A stretch of DNA of 40,807 bases from an uncultured Acetatifactor sp. (GCA_947629645.1 CANREV010000027.1:1-40807); one strand, 5' to 3'. Positions 8,498 through 16,607 are shown, numbered from the stretch's first letter. Translations and numbers: made by a program. Notes: generated from the letters alone by a model not told the origin.

Positions 8498-9438
8498 TGG
8501 AGGTAAAAGAACACAATAATAAAAGAACGATTGTTATTGCATTCTTTTGCGTTGGCGTGCTGCTGCTTACGGCCGCATGGTATGGAATTAGCAGGCTCTC
8601 ATCCTCGAGGGGCTGTCGGGATTATACGGTGCGGATGGAGCAGTATGTGTCTGAATATTCGGAGGATTATGAATATGATGCGGTGATCACAGTGGAATAT
8701 CCCTGTCTGGAGGGACTTGCCTTAGAGGTTCAAAAGCAGTTGAACGGGCAGCTTTATGATGTTGCTATGGATCGCGTCAACTATTGGCATTTTGATCCCG
8801 ATGAAAAGGTTAAGACATTCCAAAAGGAGTACTTTTCCATTTTCTGCAGCGATGTGCGCTGCCGCGTGGCGTTTCACAGTCAGTTTCTTCTGAGTGTGGA
8901 TCTGTATGAGATTTACAGTACTTATAATCCTCTCTGGGAAGTAAAATGTACCAAAAGAGCGTTGAATGCCGATTTGATAACAGGCGATGTCTATCAATTA
9001 GAAGATGTTTTTATCATTGACCAAGCGTTTGCAGAACTGTGGTACAGGGCGCTGTGCGAGCAAACGGAAACGGATTTCAGCGAGGAAGACGAAGAAATAT
9101 TTTTAAGCTGGTTTTTGCGGGAAGATGCGCAGTTAGAATCTGATTATGTGATCTGTCCATGGTTTTGTGTGGAAGAAAACGGAGAATTTACCATTGGGAT
9201 TTCCGTGGATCCCAAAGCATCTGCAGGAGTATCCGGCAATGTGACCCCGCAGGACTGCTATGTTTTTGCACGGATCGCGAAAGAAGATCTGGAATCCTGC
9301 CGCAGGGAGGACAGTCCTTTCTGGAAGTTATACGAGAAATCGCAGTCTGCGGGGGAGGTCACAGAGTGCGCGGACAGAAGGGAACACATATGGTTTGGAG
9401 AAAACGGAAGCGTCTGGAGTTATTGGGAAAGCAACTGA
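8497..9438 (+). CDS. Membrane-anchored extracellular protein of unknown function
   Basis: The 313-residue protein has a short cytoplasmic start (KEHNNKR), one transmembrane segment (TIVIAFFCVGVLLLTAAWYGIS) and an external domain of about 280 residues. The external part (YEYDAVITVEYPCLEGLALEV..., later an LEDVF segment) is reminiscent of the DUF3298/RsiV-type extracytoplasmic fold, but I do not see enough to claim it. Several cysteines outside the membrane could form disulfides. It is coupled to holB by a TGATG overlap, and its last 49 nt are overlapped by the LysM gene. Function is unknown. Confidence 0.75.
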   Translation: MEVKEHNNKRTIVIAFFCVGVLLLTAAWYGISRLSSSRGCRDYTVRMEQYVSEYSEDYEYDAVITVEYPCLEGLALEVQKQLNGQLYDVAMDRVNYWHFDPDEKVKTFQKEYFSIFCSDVRCRVAFHSQFLLSVDLYEIYSTYNPLWEVKCTKRALNADLITGDVYQLEDVFIIDQAFAELWYRALCEQTETDFSEEDEEIFLSWFLREDAQLESDYVICPWFCVEENGEFTIGISVDPKASAGVSGNVTPQDCYVFARIAKEDLESCRREDSPFWKLYEKSQSAGEVTECADRREHIWFGENGSVWSYWESN

Positions 9439-10409
9439 TCACGGCGGGGCTTTGCCTGTTAGTTGCTCTCAGCCTGCCTTTAACCAAAGTGCGCGCCGGG
9501 GGATGGACTTATGCGCTGGTTTACGGCAGTCAGGATCACGGAGGGGAAAATGATATAAAGCTTTACGAATCCGGCGAAAATTATCGGGTCGCGGCGGGGG
9601 ATACGCTCTGGGAAATCGCCGAAAAGTGTTGGGGAGATGGGGAAAAGTACCGGGAACTGGCTAAACGCAATGCGGATGTGGTATCCGATCCCGACCTGAT
9701 TTATCCCGATATGGTCTTGCAAATTAACAGGGAATGTTATATTGTAAATGATAAGCCGCGCTGTCAGGGCATTAATCTCCCTTGGGGCTGGACGGTAGGT
9801 TATCTGTCGGCAGGAGACTACTGGTCAAATTGCGCGGTGTCTGGTGATGACGGCGCATATATCGCCTGTGTGGAACAAAAAAGGCAGGAGGACACAGCGC
9901 TTACGCTGGAAGACTGGGAAGCATGTAAGCGTTCCATAGAAGCTTACGCGTCAGATCGCTGGGGAGAGAATGTAAAAGATTTCAATTTTGAACATTACCT
10001 GTCGGAGGCGGGCGACAATGTTTATCTGTATTCTTTTGTATACCTGTTAGACGGAGCGGAATATGGGCGGGCGGAGACTCTGGAGATCCATGCGTGTGTT
10101 GGCGTCAAAATGACACAATTTTCTCAGGCCCAGTTTATCGGTTTCGATTATGACGGGAACATTACCGACAGCGTCAGATATGTGACGGCGGCCTATGAGA
10201 GAAACACAGATTACAGCAGTTTTTCTGATGTGGCAATGGGACCCGTTGAAGAATGGGATATGAAGGGGCTTATTGAACCCTTTTCATGGATTCGCGGGTT
10301 TCATGACGCGAGACTGAGGGAGATATTGGGTATTCCCGCGCCGGAAGAGCCGGGCAGCCGGTCGCTTTTAAACCGTATTCACAGCGGGGCGCTGAGGTTA
10401 GGAAGATAA
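9390..10409 (+). CDS. Secreted LysM-domain protein
   Basis: The 339-residue protein has a basic start (WRKRKRLELLGKQ), a hydrophobic core (LITAGLCLLVALSLPL) and a probable cleavage after KVRA. A single LysM domain follows (YRVAAGDTLWEIAEKCWGDG through IYPDMVLQI), which binds peptidoglycan glycan. The remaining 230 residues contain no catalytic motif I recognise. The frame stays open upstream to 9159, but the signal peptide, and AGAAGGGA at 9376-9383 seven nt before ATG 9390, fix the start. This gives an overlap of 49 nt with the previous gene in another frame. It is probably an accessory cell-wall protein working with its upstream neighbour. Confidence 0.8.
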   Translation: MVWRKRKRLELLGKQLITAGLCLLVALSLPLTKVRAGGWTYALVYGSQDHGGENDIKLYESGENYRVAAGDTLWEIAEKCWGDGEKYRELAKRNADVVSDPDLIYPDMVLQINRECYIVNDKPRCQGINLPWGWTVGYLSAGDYWSNCAVSGDDGAYIACVEQKRQEDTALTLEDWEACKRSIEAYASDRWGENVKDFNFEHYLSEAGDNVYLYSFVYLLDGAEYGRAETLEIHACVGVKMTQFSQAQFIGFDYDGNITDSVRYVTAAYERNTDYSSFSDVAMGPVEEWDMKGLIEPFSWIRGFHDARLREILGIPAPEEPGSRSLLNRIHSGALRLGR

Positions 10410-10489
10410 ATCTGAAACGACACGGATGTCACAATCATCCGTTTACGCATTGCGGCTGATCTGCGGGCCGCGGAAAGGTATGGCGATCT

Positions 10490-11542
10490 ATGGAAGAGAC
10501 GGCAAAAGAAAAAACAGGACAGGAAGAGACGGCAAAAGAGAACACGGAAACCTTAAAAGACACAAGAAAGCACTTTTCCAGGCTGGGCGCAATGTTTGTG
10601 GTCGGAACCATTGCCATCACCGTGTTCCAGTCGGTGGTATTGTATCTGGTCCGGGTCCTGAAGCCCCAGTGGCTGTTAAACGGCGATATTGTTCTGACCG
10701 TTTCCATACTGCCTATGTATCTGCTGGGAATGCCCGTTCTGATTCTGCTGGTGAAAAGGATACCGGCTCAGAATGTGGAAAAAAAGAAAATGAAATGGTG
10801 GCAGTTTCCGGTGGCCGCCGTCATGTGTTTCGGGCTGGCGTACCTGGCTAATCTGGCGGGCCAGATCCTCACTATGTGGATCGGTATGCTCAAAGGCAGC
10901 GCGGTGCAGAATACGATCCTGGATGTGGCTACTTCCGTCAGTGTGCCGCTGGCGATCCTCTATATGGTGATCTGTGCGCCTGTCATGGAAGAATATGTGT
11001 TCCGTAAACTGATCGTTGACCGGACGGTGAGATATGGACAGGGAGTGTCTGTTGTGCTTTCGGGCCTGATGTTTGCGCTGTTTCACGGGAATCTGAACCA
11101 GTTTGTGTACGCTTTTGTGCTGGGAAGCTTTTTCGCTTTTCTGTACGTCAAGACCGGAAAGCTGCGGATCACCATTGCGTTACATGCGATATTTAATTTT
11201 GTGGGAAGCGTGCTGAGCATCAAGCTGGTGGAGATGGTCGATTTAGACGAATACCAGAGCATACTCTCCCAGGGGACGGATCCGGCGGCTTTAGCGGCCT
11301 ATATGGAAGAAAACGCGCTGGGCTGGGCGCTTATGGCGCTGTTTGGGCTGTTCGTTATATGTATGATCCTGGCATCGATCATTCTGATGATCGTTTGTAT
11401 TGTAATGAAAAAGTTTACGTTTGAGCGGGGACAGGTGGTCATCCCCAGGGGCAGACGTTTCTCCACGGTGATTTTAAACGTTGGAATGCTGGTATACTGC
11501 GTGATCTGGATTGCCGCGATCGTAATACAGCTGTTTGCGTAA
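10490..11542 (+). CDS. CPBP-family intramembrane metalloprotease
   Basis: The 350-residue protein has about eight transmembrane segments and the CPBP (Rce1/Abi) motifs: VMEEYVFRKL (EExxxR type, catalytic Glu and Arg), FALFHGNLNQF (metal-binding His) and IALHAIFNFVG (second His with Asn). Members cleave within membranes or process prenylated or peptide substrates; bacterial substrates are mostly unknown. The N-terminal 25 residues are hydrophilic and contain an 18-bp in-frame direct repeat (10492-10509 and 10522-10539) giving EETAKE twice. ATG 10490 has GGAAAGG at 10472-10478, a slightly long spacer. Confidence 0.87.
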   Translation: MEETAKEKTGQEETAKENTETLKDTRKHFSRLGAMFVVGTIAITVFQSVVLYLVRVLKPQWLLNGDIVLTVSILPMYLLGMPVLILLVKRIPAQNVEKKKMKWWQFPVAAVMCFGLAYLANLAGQILTMWIGMLKGSAVQNTILDVATSVSVPLAILYMVICAPVMEEYVFRKLIVDRTVRYGQGVSVVLSGLMFALFHGNLNQFVYAFVLGSFFAFLYVKTGKLRITIALHAIFNFVGSVLSIKLVEMVDLDEYQSILSQGTDPAALAAYMEENALGWALMALFGLFVICMILASIILMIVCIVMKKFTFERGQVVIPRGRRFSTVILNVGMLVYCVIWIAAIVIQLFA

Positions 11543-11583
11543 GTCACAGGACCGGAAGAATCCGGCCAAAGAAAGGACGGGCC

Positions 11584-12306
11584 ATGTATACATTTGAAAG
11601 CAGGATAAGGTACAGTGAGACAGACAGCAACGGGAAGCTTACGCTGGCTTCTCTCCTCAATTATTTTCAGGATTGTTCCACGTTTCACTCGGAAGATGTG
11701 AATCTTGGCATTGATTATCTGAAAAAAAATAATCTTGTCTGGGTGCTTTCCTCCTGGCAGATCGTAGTGGAACGCTATCCCGCGCTCTGCGAGCATGTGG
11801 TGATCGGCACACAGCCCTATGATATGAAAGGGTTTCTGGGTTACAGGAACTTTGCCATGTTGACGAAAGAAGGAGAGTATCTGGCGAAAGCCAATTCCAT
11901 CTGGAGCCTGCTGGATCTGCAGGCAGGACGGCCGGTCCAGATCAGTGACGATATGGTACAGGGCTATACCATCGGGGAAAAGCTGGACATGGATTACGCT
12001 CCCAGAAAAATTGCTGTTCCCAAAGGAGGCCAGGCAGGCGATCCTGTGGTGGTAAAACAGCATCATCTGGATACTAACCATCATGTGAACAACGGGCAGT
12101 TTGTGGATATGGCCATGGATTTCCTGCCGGACGGCTTTGAGATCAGGCAGCTTCGGGCGGAATATAAAAAACAGGCGTTTTTAAATGATGTGCTTGTGCC
12201 GTATGTGAGCTCCGGACAGGATCAGGTGGTGGTTTCTTTAACGGATCAGGACGGCGCGCCGTATTTTGCGGCGGAATTTATGAGAAAGGAAAAGCGGACA
12301 GTATGA
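11584..12306 (+). CDS. Acyl-ACP thioesterase (hot-dog fold)
   Basis: The 240-residue cytoplasmic protein resembles the bacterial FatA/FatB-like thioesterases (PF01643 type). The first hot-dog unit starts YTFESRIRYSETDSNGKL, and the second carries HHLDTNHHVNNGQFVDMAMD, containing the Asn/His cluster used in catalysis. It would release fatty acids from acyl carrier protein; chain length cannot be judged. The SD AAAGGA lies 8-12 nt before ATG 11584. The stop overlaps the next gene by 4 nt (ATGA), so it is coupled to the CvfB-like gene. Confidence 0.85.
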   Translation: MYTFESRIRYSETDSNGKLTLASLLNYFQDCSTFHSEDVNLGIDYLKKNNLVWVLSSWQIVVERYPALCEHVVIGTQPYDMKGFLGYRNFAMLTKEGEYLAKANSIWSLLDLQAGRPVQISDDMVQGYTIGEKLDMDYAPRKIAVPKGGQAGDPVVVKQHHLDTNHHVNNGQFVDMAMDFLPDGFEIRQLRAEYKKQAFLNDVLVPYVSSGQDQVVVSLTDQDGAPYFAAEFMRKEKRTV

Positions 12307-13253
12307 TAAAACTAGGAGAAAAACAAACGTTATTTATTGTAAAAACCGTGGATTTTGGAGTTTATCTGTCGCCGGAGCAGGCGGATCCCGGGGATAGATC
12401 ATCTTTCCGGGGAAAATCCGCTCCCAGGGATAGGTTCGCTTCCAAGGATAGGTTCGCTCCCAGGGATAGGTTTGCTCCCAGGGAGAGATCCGCCCCTTTG
12501 GAAAAGGTGCTTCTGCCCGCAAAACAGGTTCCTCCGGGCAGCAAGGAAGGAGATCCCCTGGAGGTTTTCGTTTATCGTGACTCCAGCGACAGGCTTATTG
12601 CCACTGTCAGGGAACCGAAACTGGTCATGGGGCAGGTGGCGGAGCTTAAGGTAGCTCAGGTAGGGAAAATAGGCGCATTTTTAGACTGGGGTCTGGAGAA
12701 GGACCTTTTTCTTCCCTATAAACAACAGAGAGGCCCCGTGGAGGAGGGAGACAGTGTGTTAGTGTCTCTCTATATCGACAAAAGCGACAGGTTGTGCGCT
12801 ACAATGAATGTCTATGAAAATCTGCGCACGGACAGCCCCTATCAGGTGGATGACCAAGTTACAGGACGGGTTTATGAGATGAGCGATAATTTCGGAGCCT
12901 TTGTAGCGGTGGACAACATCTATTCCGCACTGATTCCCAAAAGGGAGCTGTATGGCCGTGTGAAACTGGGAGACCAGGTGACGGCAAGGGTAACGCAGGT
13001 CAAGGAAGATGGCAAGCTGGATTTAAGCATACGGGATAAGGCGTATCTGCAGATGTCTGTGGATGCGCAGGAACTGCTGGAACTGATTGACAGCTACGAT
13101 GGCGTTCTGCCCTTCACGGACAAGGCTTCTCCGGAAGTGATCAAACAGGAGACGGGCATGAGTAAAAATGAATTTAAAAGGGCAGTGGGGCGGCTGTTAA
13201 AAGAGGGCAGGATCGAAATCGGAGAGAACGTAATCCGGCGGATCCCAAAGTGA
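12303..13253 (+). CDS. cvfB: CvfB/YitL-like S1 RNA-binding protein
   Basis: The 316-residue protein begins MIKLGEKQTLFIVKTVDFGVYL, the first S1-like OB fold of the CvfB family. It continues with further S1 units (GQVAELKVAQVGKIGAFLDWGLEKDL and VTGRVYEMSDNFGAFVAVD, each given in part). It ends in a winged-helix domain (SPEVIKQETGMSKNEFKRAV) and RRIPK. CvfB homologues bind RNA and affect virulence or regulatory gene expression in other Firmicutes. Unusually, about 35 residues made of RDRFAP-like hexapeptides sit between the first strands (YLSPE) and the expected EKVLLPAKQVP, lengthening the first S1 domain. The ATG at 12303 overlaps the thioesterase stop codon. Confidence 0.85.
   Translation: MIKLGEKQTLFIVKTVDFGVYLSPEQADPGDRSSFRGKSAPRDRFASKDRFAPRDRFAPRERSAPLEKVLLPAKQVPPGSKEGDPLEVFVYRDSSDRLIATVREPKLVMGQVAELKVAQVGKIGAFLDWGLEKDLFLPYKQQRGPVEEGDSVLVSLYIDKSDRLCATMNVYENLRTDSPYQVDDQVTGRVYEMSDNFGAFVAVDNIYSALIPKRELYGRVKLGDQVTARVTQVKEDGKLDLSIRDKAYLQMSVDAQELLELIDSYDGVLPFTDKASPEVIKQETGMSKNEFKRAVGRLLKEGRIEIGENVIRRIPK
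12408..12492 (+). repeat. 18-bp in-frame tandem repeat inside cvfB
   Basis: Four to five imperfect copies of an 18-bp unit (core GGGATAGGTTCGCTCCCA) run through 12408-12492. Each encodes a variant of R-D-R-F-A-P. The copies are more alike in the middle (12435-12480) and decay at both ends, as expected for slippage expansion followed by drift. Confidence 0.85.
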
Positions 13254-13317
13254 AACAGAATTTTTTTATCAAATGACAAAAAATTTTTCAGTGCATCTGG
13301 TCAGAACGTGCCGGATG

Positions 13318-13326
13318 TGATATGAT
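13318..13326 (+). promoter_or_regulatory. Extended -10 promoter for yjfB
   Basis: TGA followed by TATGAT (13321-13326) forms an extended -10 element 42 nt before the yjfB ATG. The matching -35 position (13298-13303, TGGTCA) is poor. I looked for a flagellar sigma-28 type pattern and did not find one. Confidence 0.45.
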
Positions 13327-13367
13327 AGATGTAAATAAAGATTCAGGCGGAAAGGGGGGCGTTTACT

Positions 13368-13559
13368 ATGGATATAGCTGGTGTGTCTTTAGGCGTGATG
13401 GGTTCTGCAACCATGTCGCAGATCGATCTGGCGGTTCTGGACAATGCAATGGAAACGGATGAGGCGATGGGCCGGGGGCTGTTGGAGATGATAGATTCTG
13501 CCGCTATGGAGAGGAGCGTTAATCCTGCGGTTGGCGGAAACTTTGACATGCGCATCTGA
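13368..13559 (+). CDS. yjfB: YjfB-family putative motility protein
   Basis: The 63-residue protein matches the small YjfB family: MDIAGVSLGVM start, an Ala/Met-rich helical middle (QIDLAVLDNAMETDEAMG) and a closing segment VNPAVGGNFDMRI. The family is labelled putative motility by association and has no established mechanism. The gene stands alone, with a strong purine-rich SD (AAAGGGGGG), its own promoter-like element and a terminator downstream. This suggests an independent small transcript. Confidence 0.8.
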   Translation: MDIAGVSLGVMGSATMSQIDLAVLDNAMETDEAMGRGLLEMIDSAAMERSVNPAVGGNFDMRI

Positions 13560-13625
13560 CAGGCCGGTAATACGCGTTATCGGTGTTGCAGTACATGGCA
13601 ATTTGTGGTAAACAGATGTGAGGCT

Positions 13626-13660
13626 GCCTGAAGGTAAGACTTTAGGCGGTCTTTTTATTT
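13626..13660 (+). terminator. Rho-independent terminator after yjfB
   Basis: GCCTGAAG (13626-13633) pairs with CTTTAGGC (13640-13647), eight pairs including one G-U, with a 6-nt loop. The T-rich run CTTTTTATTT follows at 13651-13660. Confidence 0.75.
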
Positions 13661-13768
13661 TGTTTCCGGCTCAGTCTGGCGAAGCGGCGAAAATCTGTTT
13701 TTTATGAATTTTTGTTAAGTTTCCTAAATTGCTATTGCTTTTTTATGTCGTTTTTTGTACTCTTTAAA

Positions 13769-13782
13769 TGAAAGCGCTTTTG
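13769..13782 (+). promoter_or_regulatory. cre-like (CcpA) operator upstream of the PucR-type gene
   Basis: TGAAAGCGCTTTTG matches the symmetrical catabolite-response element TGAAAGCGCTTTCA at 12 of 14 positions, including the full central palindrome AAAGCGCTTT. It ends 31 nt before the ATG at 13814, a typical position for repression. CcpA binding is inferred. Confidence 0.45.
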
Positions 13783-13813
13783 CATAAGTCAAAAGTCGGG
13801 GGAGCAGGAAATT

Positions 13814-14896
13814 ATGATTTCAAACCAAATATTGCAAAGTACGGTAGAGGGATTAAAGGGGATTGCCAGAGTGGATCTTTGCGTGATGGACACAGATGGC
13901 AAGGAAGTCGCCTCCACCGCCGACATGGGGAAATGTTCCGGCGCCGCGGTGGAATTTGCCGCATCGCCTGCAGATTCTCAGGAAATTCAGGGGTATCAGT
14001 ATTTTAAGGTCTATGATGAGCAGCAACTGGAATATATCCTGATTGCCGGAGGCGTTGGTGAAGACGTCTATATGATCGGCAAGATGGCGGCGTTCCAGCT
14101 GCAAAGTCTTCTGGTCGCTTACAAGGAACGTTTTGACAAAGATAATTTTATCAAAAATCTGCTGCTGGATAATTTATTGCTGGTAGATATCTACAGCAGA
14201 GCCAAGAAGCTCCATATCCAGACGGATATTGCAAGGGCGGTGCTGATTGTGGAATCCGGCGATGGACAGGACAGCAATGTGCTTGAACTGACGCGGGAAC
14301 ATCTTGGCGGCGGCAAAGATTTTGTCACTGCTGTGGACGAAAACAATGTCATCGTAGTCAAAGAACTTGCAGAGGACGATCCTGTCAGGGAGATTGACAA
14401 GGTCGCGGATTCTCTTGCGCATTTTCTTCAAAGGGAAGGCATTGAGAATATCAGGATCGCTTACGGCACGGTAATCTGTGAGATCAAAGAAGTCAGCCGT
14501 TCCTTTAAGGAGGCCAAAATGGCGCTGGATGTGGGGAAGATCTTTTTTGACGACAGGAAGATTATCGCTTACAGCGAGCTGGGGATCGGACGATTGATCT
14601 ATCAGCTTCCCATACCTCTCTGTAAGATCTTTATCAAGGAGATCTTTGGCGGGAAGGGTCCGGATGAGTTTGATGAGGAAACTTTAACTACCATCCATAA
14701 ATTTTTTGAGAACAGCCTTAACGTATCAGAGACCTCCAGACAGCTTTTTATTCACAGAAATACGCTGGTGTACCGTCTTGACAAGCTTCAAAAGTGCACG
14801 GGCCTGGATCTTCGTGTCTTTGAGGACGCTATTACCTTTAAGATTGCGCTGATGGTAGTCAAATATATGAAGTACATGGAAAATATTGATTTTTAA
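13814..14896 (+). CDS. PucR/CdaR-type helix-turn-helix regulator
   Basis: The 360-residue cytoplasmic protein ends in the PucR-family helix-turn-helix: FFENSLNVSETSRQLFIHRN, then TLVYRLDKLQKCTG. It is preceded by a GGDEF-like/CdaR middle region (REGIENIRIAYGTVICEIKE). The first 110 residues form a small sensor-like domain beginning ISNQILQSTVEGLKGIARVD, similar to the sugar-diacid recognition domain of CdaR but without a provable ligand. It is directly followed, 22 nt later, by ftsE, so it may be co-transcribed with or control ftsEX. The ATG at 13814 has the GGGGGAGCAGGA purine stretch upstream, and a cre-like palindrome lies in the leader. Confidence 0.83.
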   Translation: MISNQILQSTVEGLKGIARVDLCVMDTDGKEVASTADMGKCSGAAVEFAASPADSQEIQGYQYFKVYDEQQLEYILIAGGVGEDVYMIGKMAAFQLQSLLVAYKERFDKDNFIKNLLLDNLLLVDIYSRAKKLHIQTDIARAVLIVESGDGQDSNVLELTREHLGGGKDFVTAVDENNVIVVKELAEDDPVREIDKVADSLAHFLQREGIENIRIAYGTVICEIKEVSRSFKEAKMALDVGKIFFDDRKIIAYSELGIGRLIYQLPIPLCKIFIKEIFGGKGPDEFDEETLTTIHKFFENSLNVSETSRQLFIHRNTLVYRLDKLQKCTGLDLRVFEDAITFKIALMVVKYMKYMENIDF

Positions 14897-14918
14897 AAAA
14901 CGACTGAAAGGGAAATCA

Positions 14919-15662
14919 ATGACTGGCAAAGAATTACGGAGAAGAAGACGGGAGCAGATGATAGAGGAGAATGGCGTGATCTATCTGGATAACGTGAGCA
15001 AGTCTTACTCGAAAGGCGCTCCTGCTTTGAACGGCGTTACATTAAGTATCGGGAAAGGGGAATTTGTCTTTATCGTGGGGGACAGCGGTTCCGGCAAATC
15101 CACATTGATCAAGCTTCTGCTGCGTGAATTGACAGCTACCAGCGGCAACGTCTATGTGATGGGAAATGATCTCACCAGGCTGCGTCATAGTCAGATCCCG
15201 AAATTTCGCCGCAATCTGGGTGTGGTATTTCAGGATTTCCGTCTTTTAAACGACAGAAACGTGTATGAAAATGTCGCTTTTGCGCAACGTATCGTGGAGA
15301 CTCCGGGAAAAGTGATCAGAAGGAATGTGCCTGCGATTCTGGCTACCGTGGGGCTTGCGGGGAAGTATAAAGCTAAGACCACGCAGCTTTCCGGCGGTGA
15401 GCAGCAGAGAGTGGCATTAGCCAGAGCGCTGGTAAACAATCCTTCTATTTTGCTGGCGGATGAGCCTACGGGTAACCTGGACCCCAAGAATTCATGGGAG
15501 ATCATGAAACTTTTGGAGGAGATCAATGAGAGCGGCACAACAGTGGTTGTTGTCACCCACAACCGCGAGATCGTCAATGCCATGCGCAAGCGAGTGGTTA
15601 CTATGAAAAAAGGCGTCATTGTAAATGATGAAGAGGGGGGAGAGTATCTGGATGAAGATTAG
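14919..15662 (+). CDS. ftsE: Cell division ATP-binding protein FtsE
   Basis: This ABC ATPase has Walker A (GDSGSGKST), the Q-loop region VVFQDFRLL, signature LSGGEQQRVALARAL and Walker B DEPTGNLDP. With FtsX it forms the ATP-driven complex that switches on peptidoglycan hydrolases, fitting the M23 gene two places downstream. The product is 247 residues from ATG 14919 (SD AAAGGGA, spacer about 7). That is some 20 residues longer at the N-terminus than usual FtsE, because a basic stretch (TGKELRRRRREQ) precedes the normal VIYLDNVSKSY. An internal ATG at 14958 would give a near-standard length, but with a very short SD spacer. The 3' end overlaps ftsX by 11 nt. Confidence 0.92.
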   Translation: MTGKELRRRRREQMIEENGVIYLDNVSKSYSKGAPALNGVTLSIGKGEFVFIVGDSGSGKSTLIKLLLRELTATSGNVYVMGNDLTRLRHSQIPKFRRNLGVVFQDFRLLNDRNVYENVAFAQRIVETPGKVIRRNVPAILATVGLAGKYKAKTTQLSGGEQQRVALARALVNNPSILLADEPTGNLDPKNSWEIMKLLEEINESGTTVVVVTHNREIVNAMRKRVVTMKKGVIVNDEEGGEYLDED

Positions 15663-16596
15663 TAGTTTGTTTTATACCATCAGGCAGGGCTTCGCCAATA
15701 TTTTCCGCAACAAGTGGTATTCGCTCGCCTCTATAGCAACGATCTCAGCCTGCCTGTTTTTGTTCGGATTGTTTTATGCCATTGTGGCGAATTTTCAACA
15801 TATTGTGAAAACTGCGGAGGAAGGAGTCTCCGTGGTGGTTTTTTTCCATTATGAAGGAGACGGCAAGGATGGAGCCGACTGCGGCCCTCATGTGATCCCC
15901 TCCGAGCAGCGCCTGGAGGAAATCGGGCAGCTGATCGCCGCAAGGGCGGAGGTTTCCGAGGTAAAATTCATTTCCGATGACGAAGCATGGAAAAAGTTTA
16001 CGGAAGATTATTACGGGGACAGCTATGACCCTGCCGGTTTTCCCGAGAATCCTCTGACGGGTATGGACAGTTATGAAGTCTATCTCAGCGATGTTTCCAT
16101 GCAGAGCGCACTGGTGACCTGGCTGGAGTCCATACCGGAGGTGCGAATGGTCAGATATTCGGAGCTGACGGCCAACACGCTGAGCGGAGTCAACCTGCTG
16201 ATTGCCTATGTGTCTTTGGGGATCATCGTTATCCTGCTGGCTGTCAGCATTTTCCTGATCAGCAATACCGTGGCTATTGGCATTTCCGTGCGGGCTACGG
16301 AGATCAATATCATGAAATATATTGGCGCCACGGACTTTTTCGTCAGAGCACCTTTTGTGCTGGAAGGTATGATCATCGGACTTTTGGGGGCGGCCCTTCC
16401 GCTGTGGATCATTTACAGTATTTATAATTATGCCTTGTCTTATGTGATAGAACGGTTTACGGTTCTCAGCGGTTTCTTAAATTTCCTGTCGGTGGATGAC
16501 ATTTTCAGAATCCTGACACCCGTGTCACTTGTGGTGGGAGTCGGGATCGGATTTTTGGGCAGCTTTTCAACCGTGCGTAAGCATCTTCAAGTATAA
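15652..16596 (+). CDS. ftsX: Cell division permease-like protein FtsX
   Basis: The 314-residue protein has four transmembrane segments in the FtsX arrangement. The first is at about residues 20-45 (ISACLFLFGLFYAIVANF), followed by an extracellular domain of about 130 residues. Three C-terminal segments contain AIGISVRATEINIMKYIGAT and end in FLGSFSTVRKHL. The external loop is where hydrolase partners bind in homologues. The ATG at 15652 follows a GGGGGGAGAG SD inside the end of ftsE; the more upstream in-frame ATGs at 15625 and 15628 are less likely. Confidence 0.92.
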   Translation: MKISSLFYTIRQGFANIFRNKWYSLASIATISACLFLFGLFYAIVANFQHIVKTAEEGVSVVVFFHYEGDGKDGADCGPHVIPSEQRLEEIGQLIAARAEVSEVKFISDDEAWKKFTEDYYGDSYDPAGFPENPLTGMDSYEVYLSDVSMQSALVTWLESIPEVRMVRYSELTANTLSGVNLLIAYVSLGIIVILLAVSIFLISNTVAIGISVRATEINIMKYIGATDFFVRAPFVLEGMIIGLLGAALPLWIIYSIYNYALSYVIERFTVLSGFLNFLSVDDIFRILTPVSLVVGVGIGFLGSFSTVRKHLQV

Positions 16597-16607
16597 AGCA
16601 GGAGCCT

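Noticed and set aside
10996..12084. Long antisense open frames (for example 261 codons on the minus strand over the thioesterase gene)
   Set aside because: They lie opposite well-supported + strand genes, have His/Pro/Arg-rich composition typical of antisense shadow, and lack SD sites.
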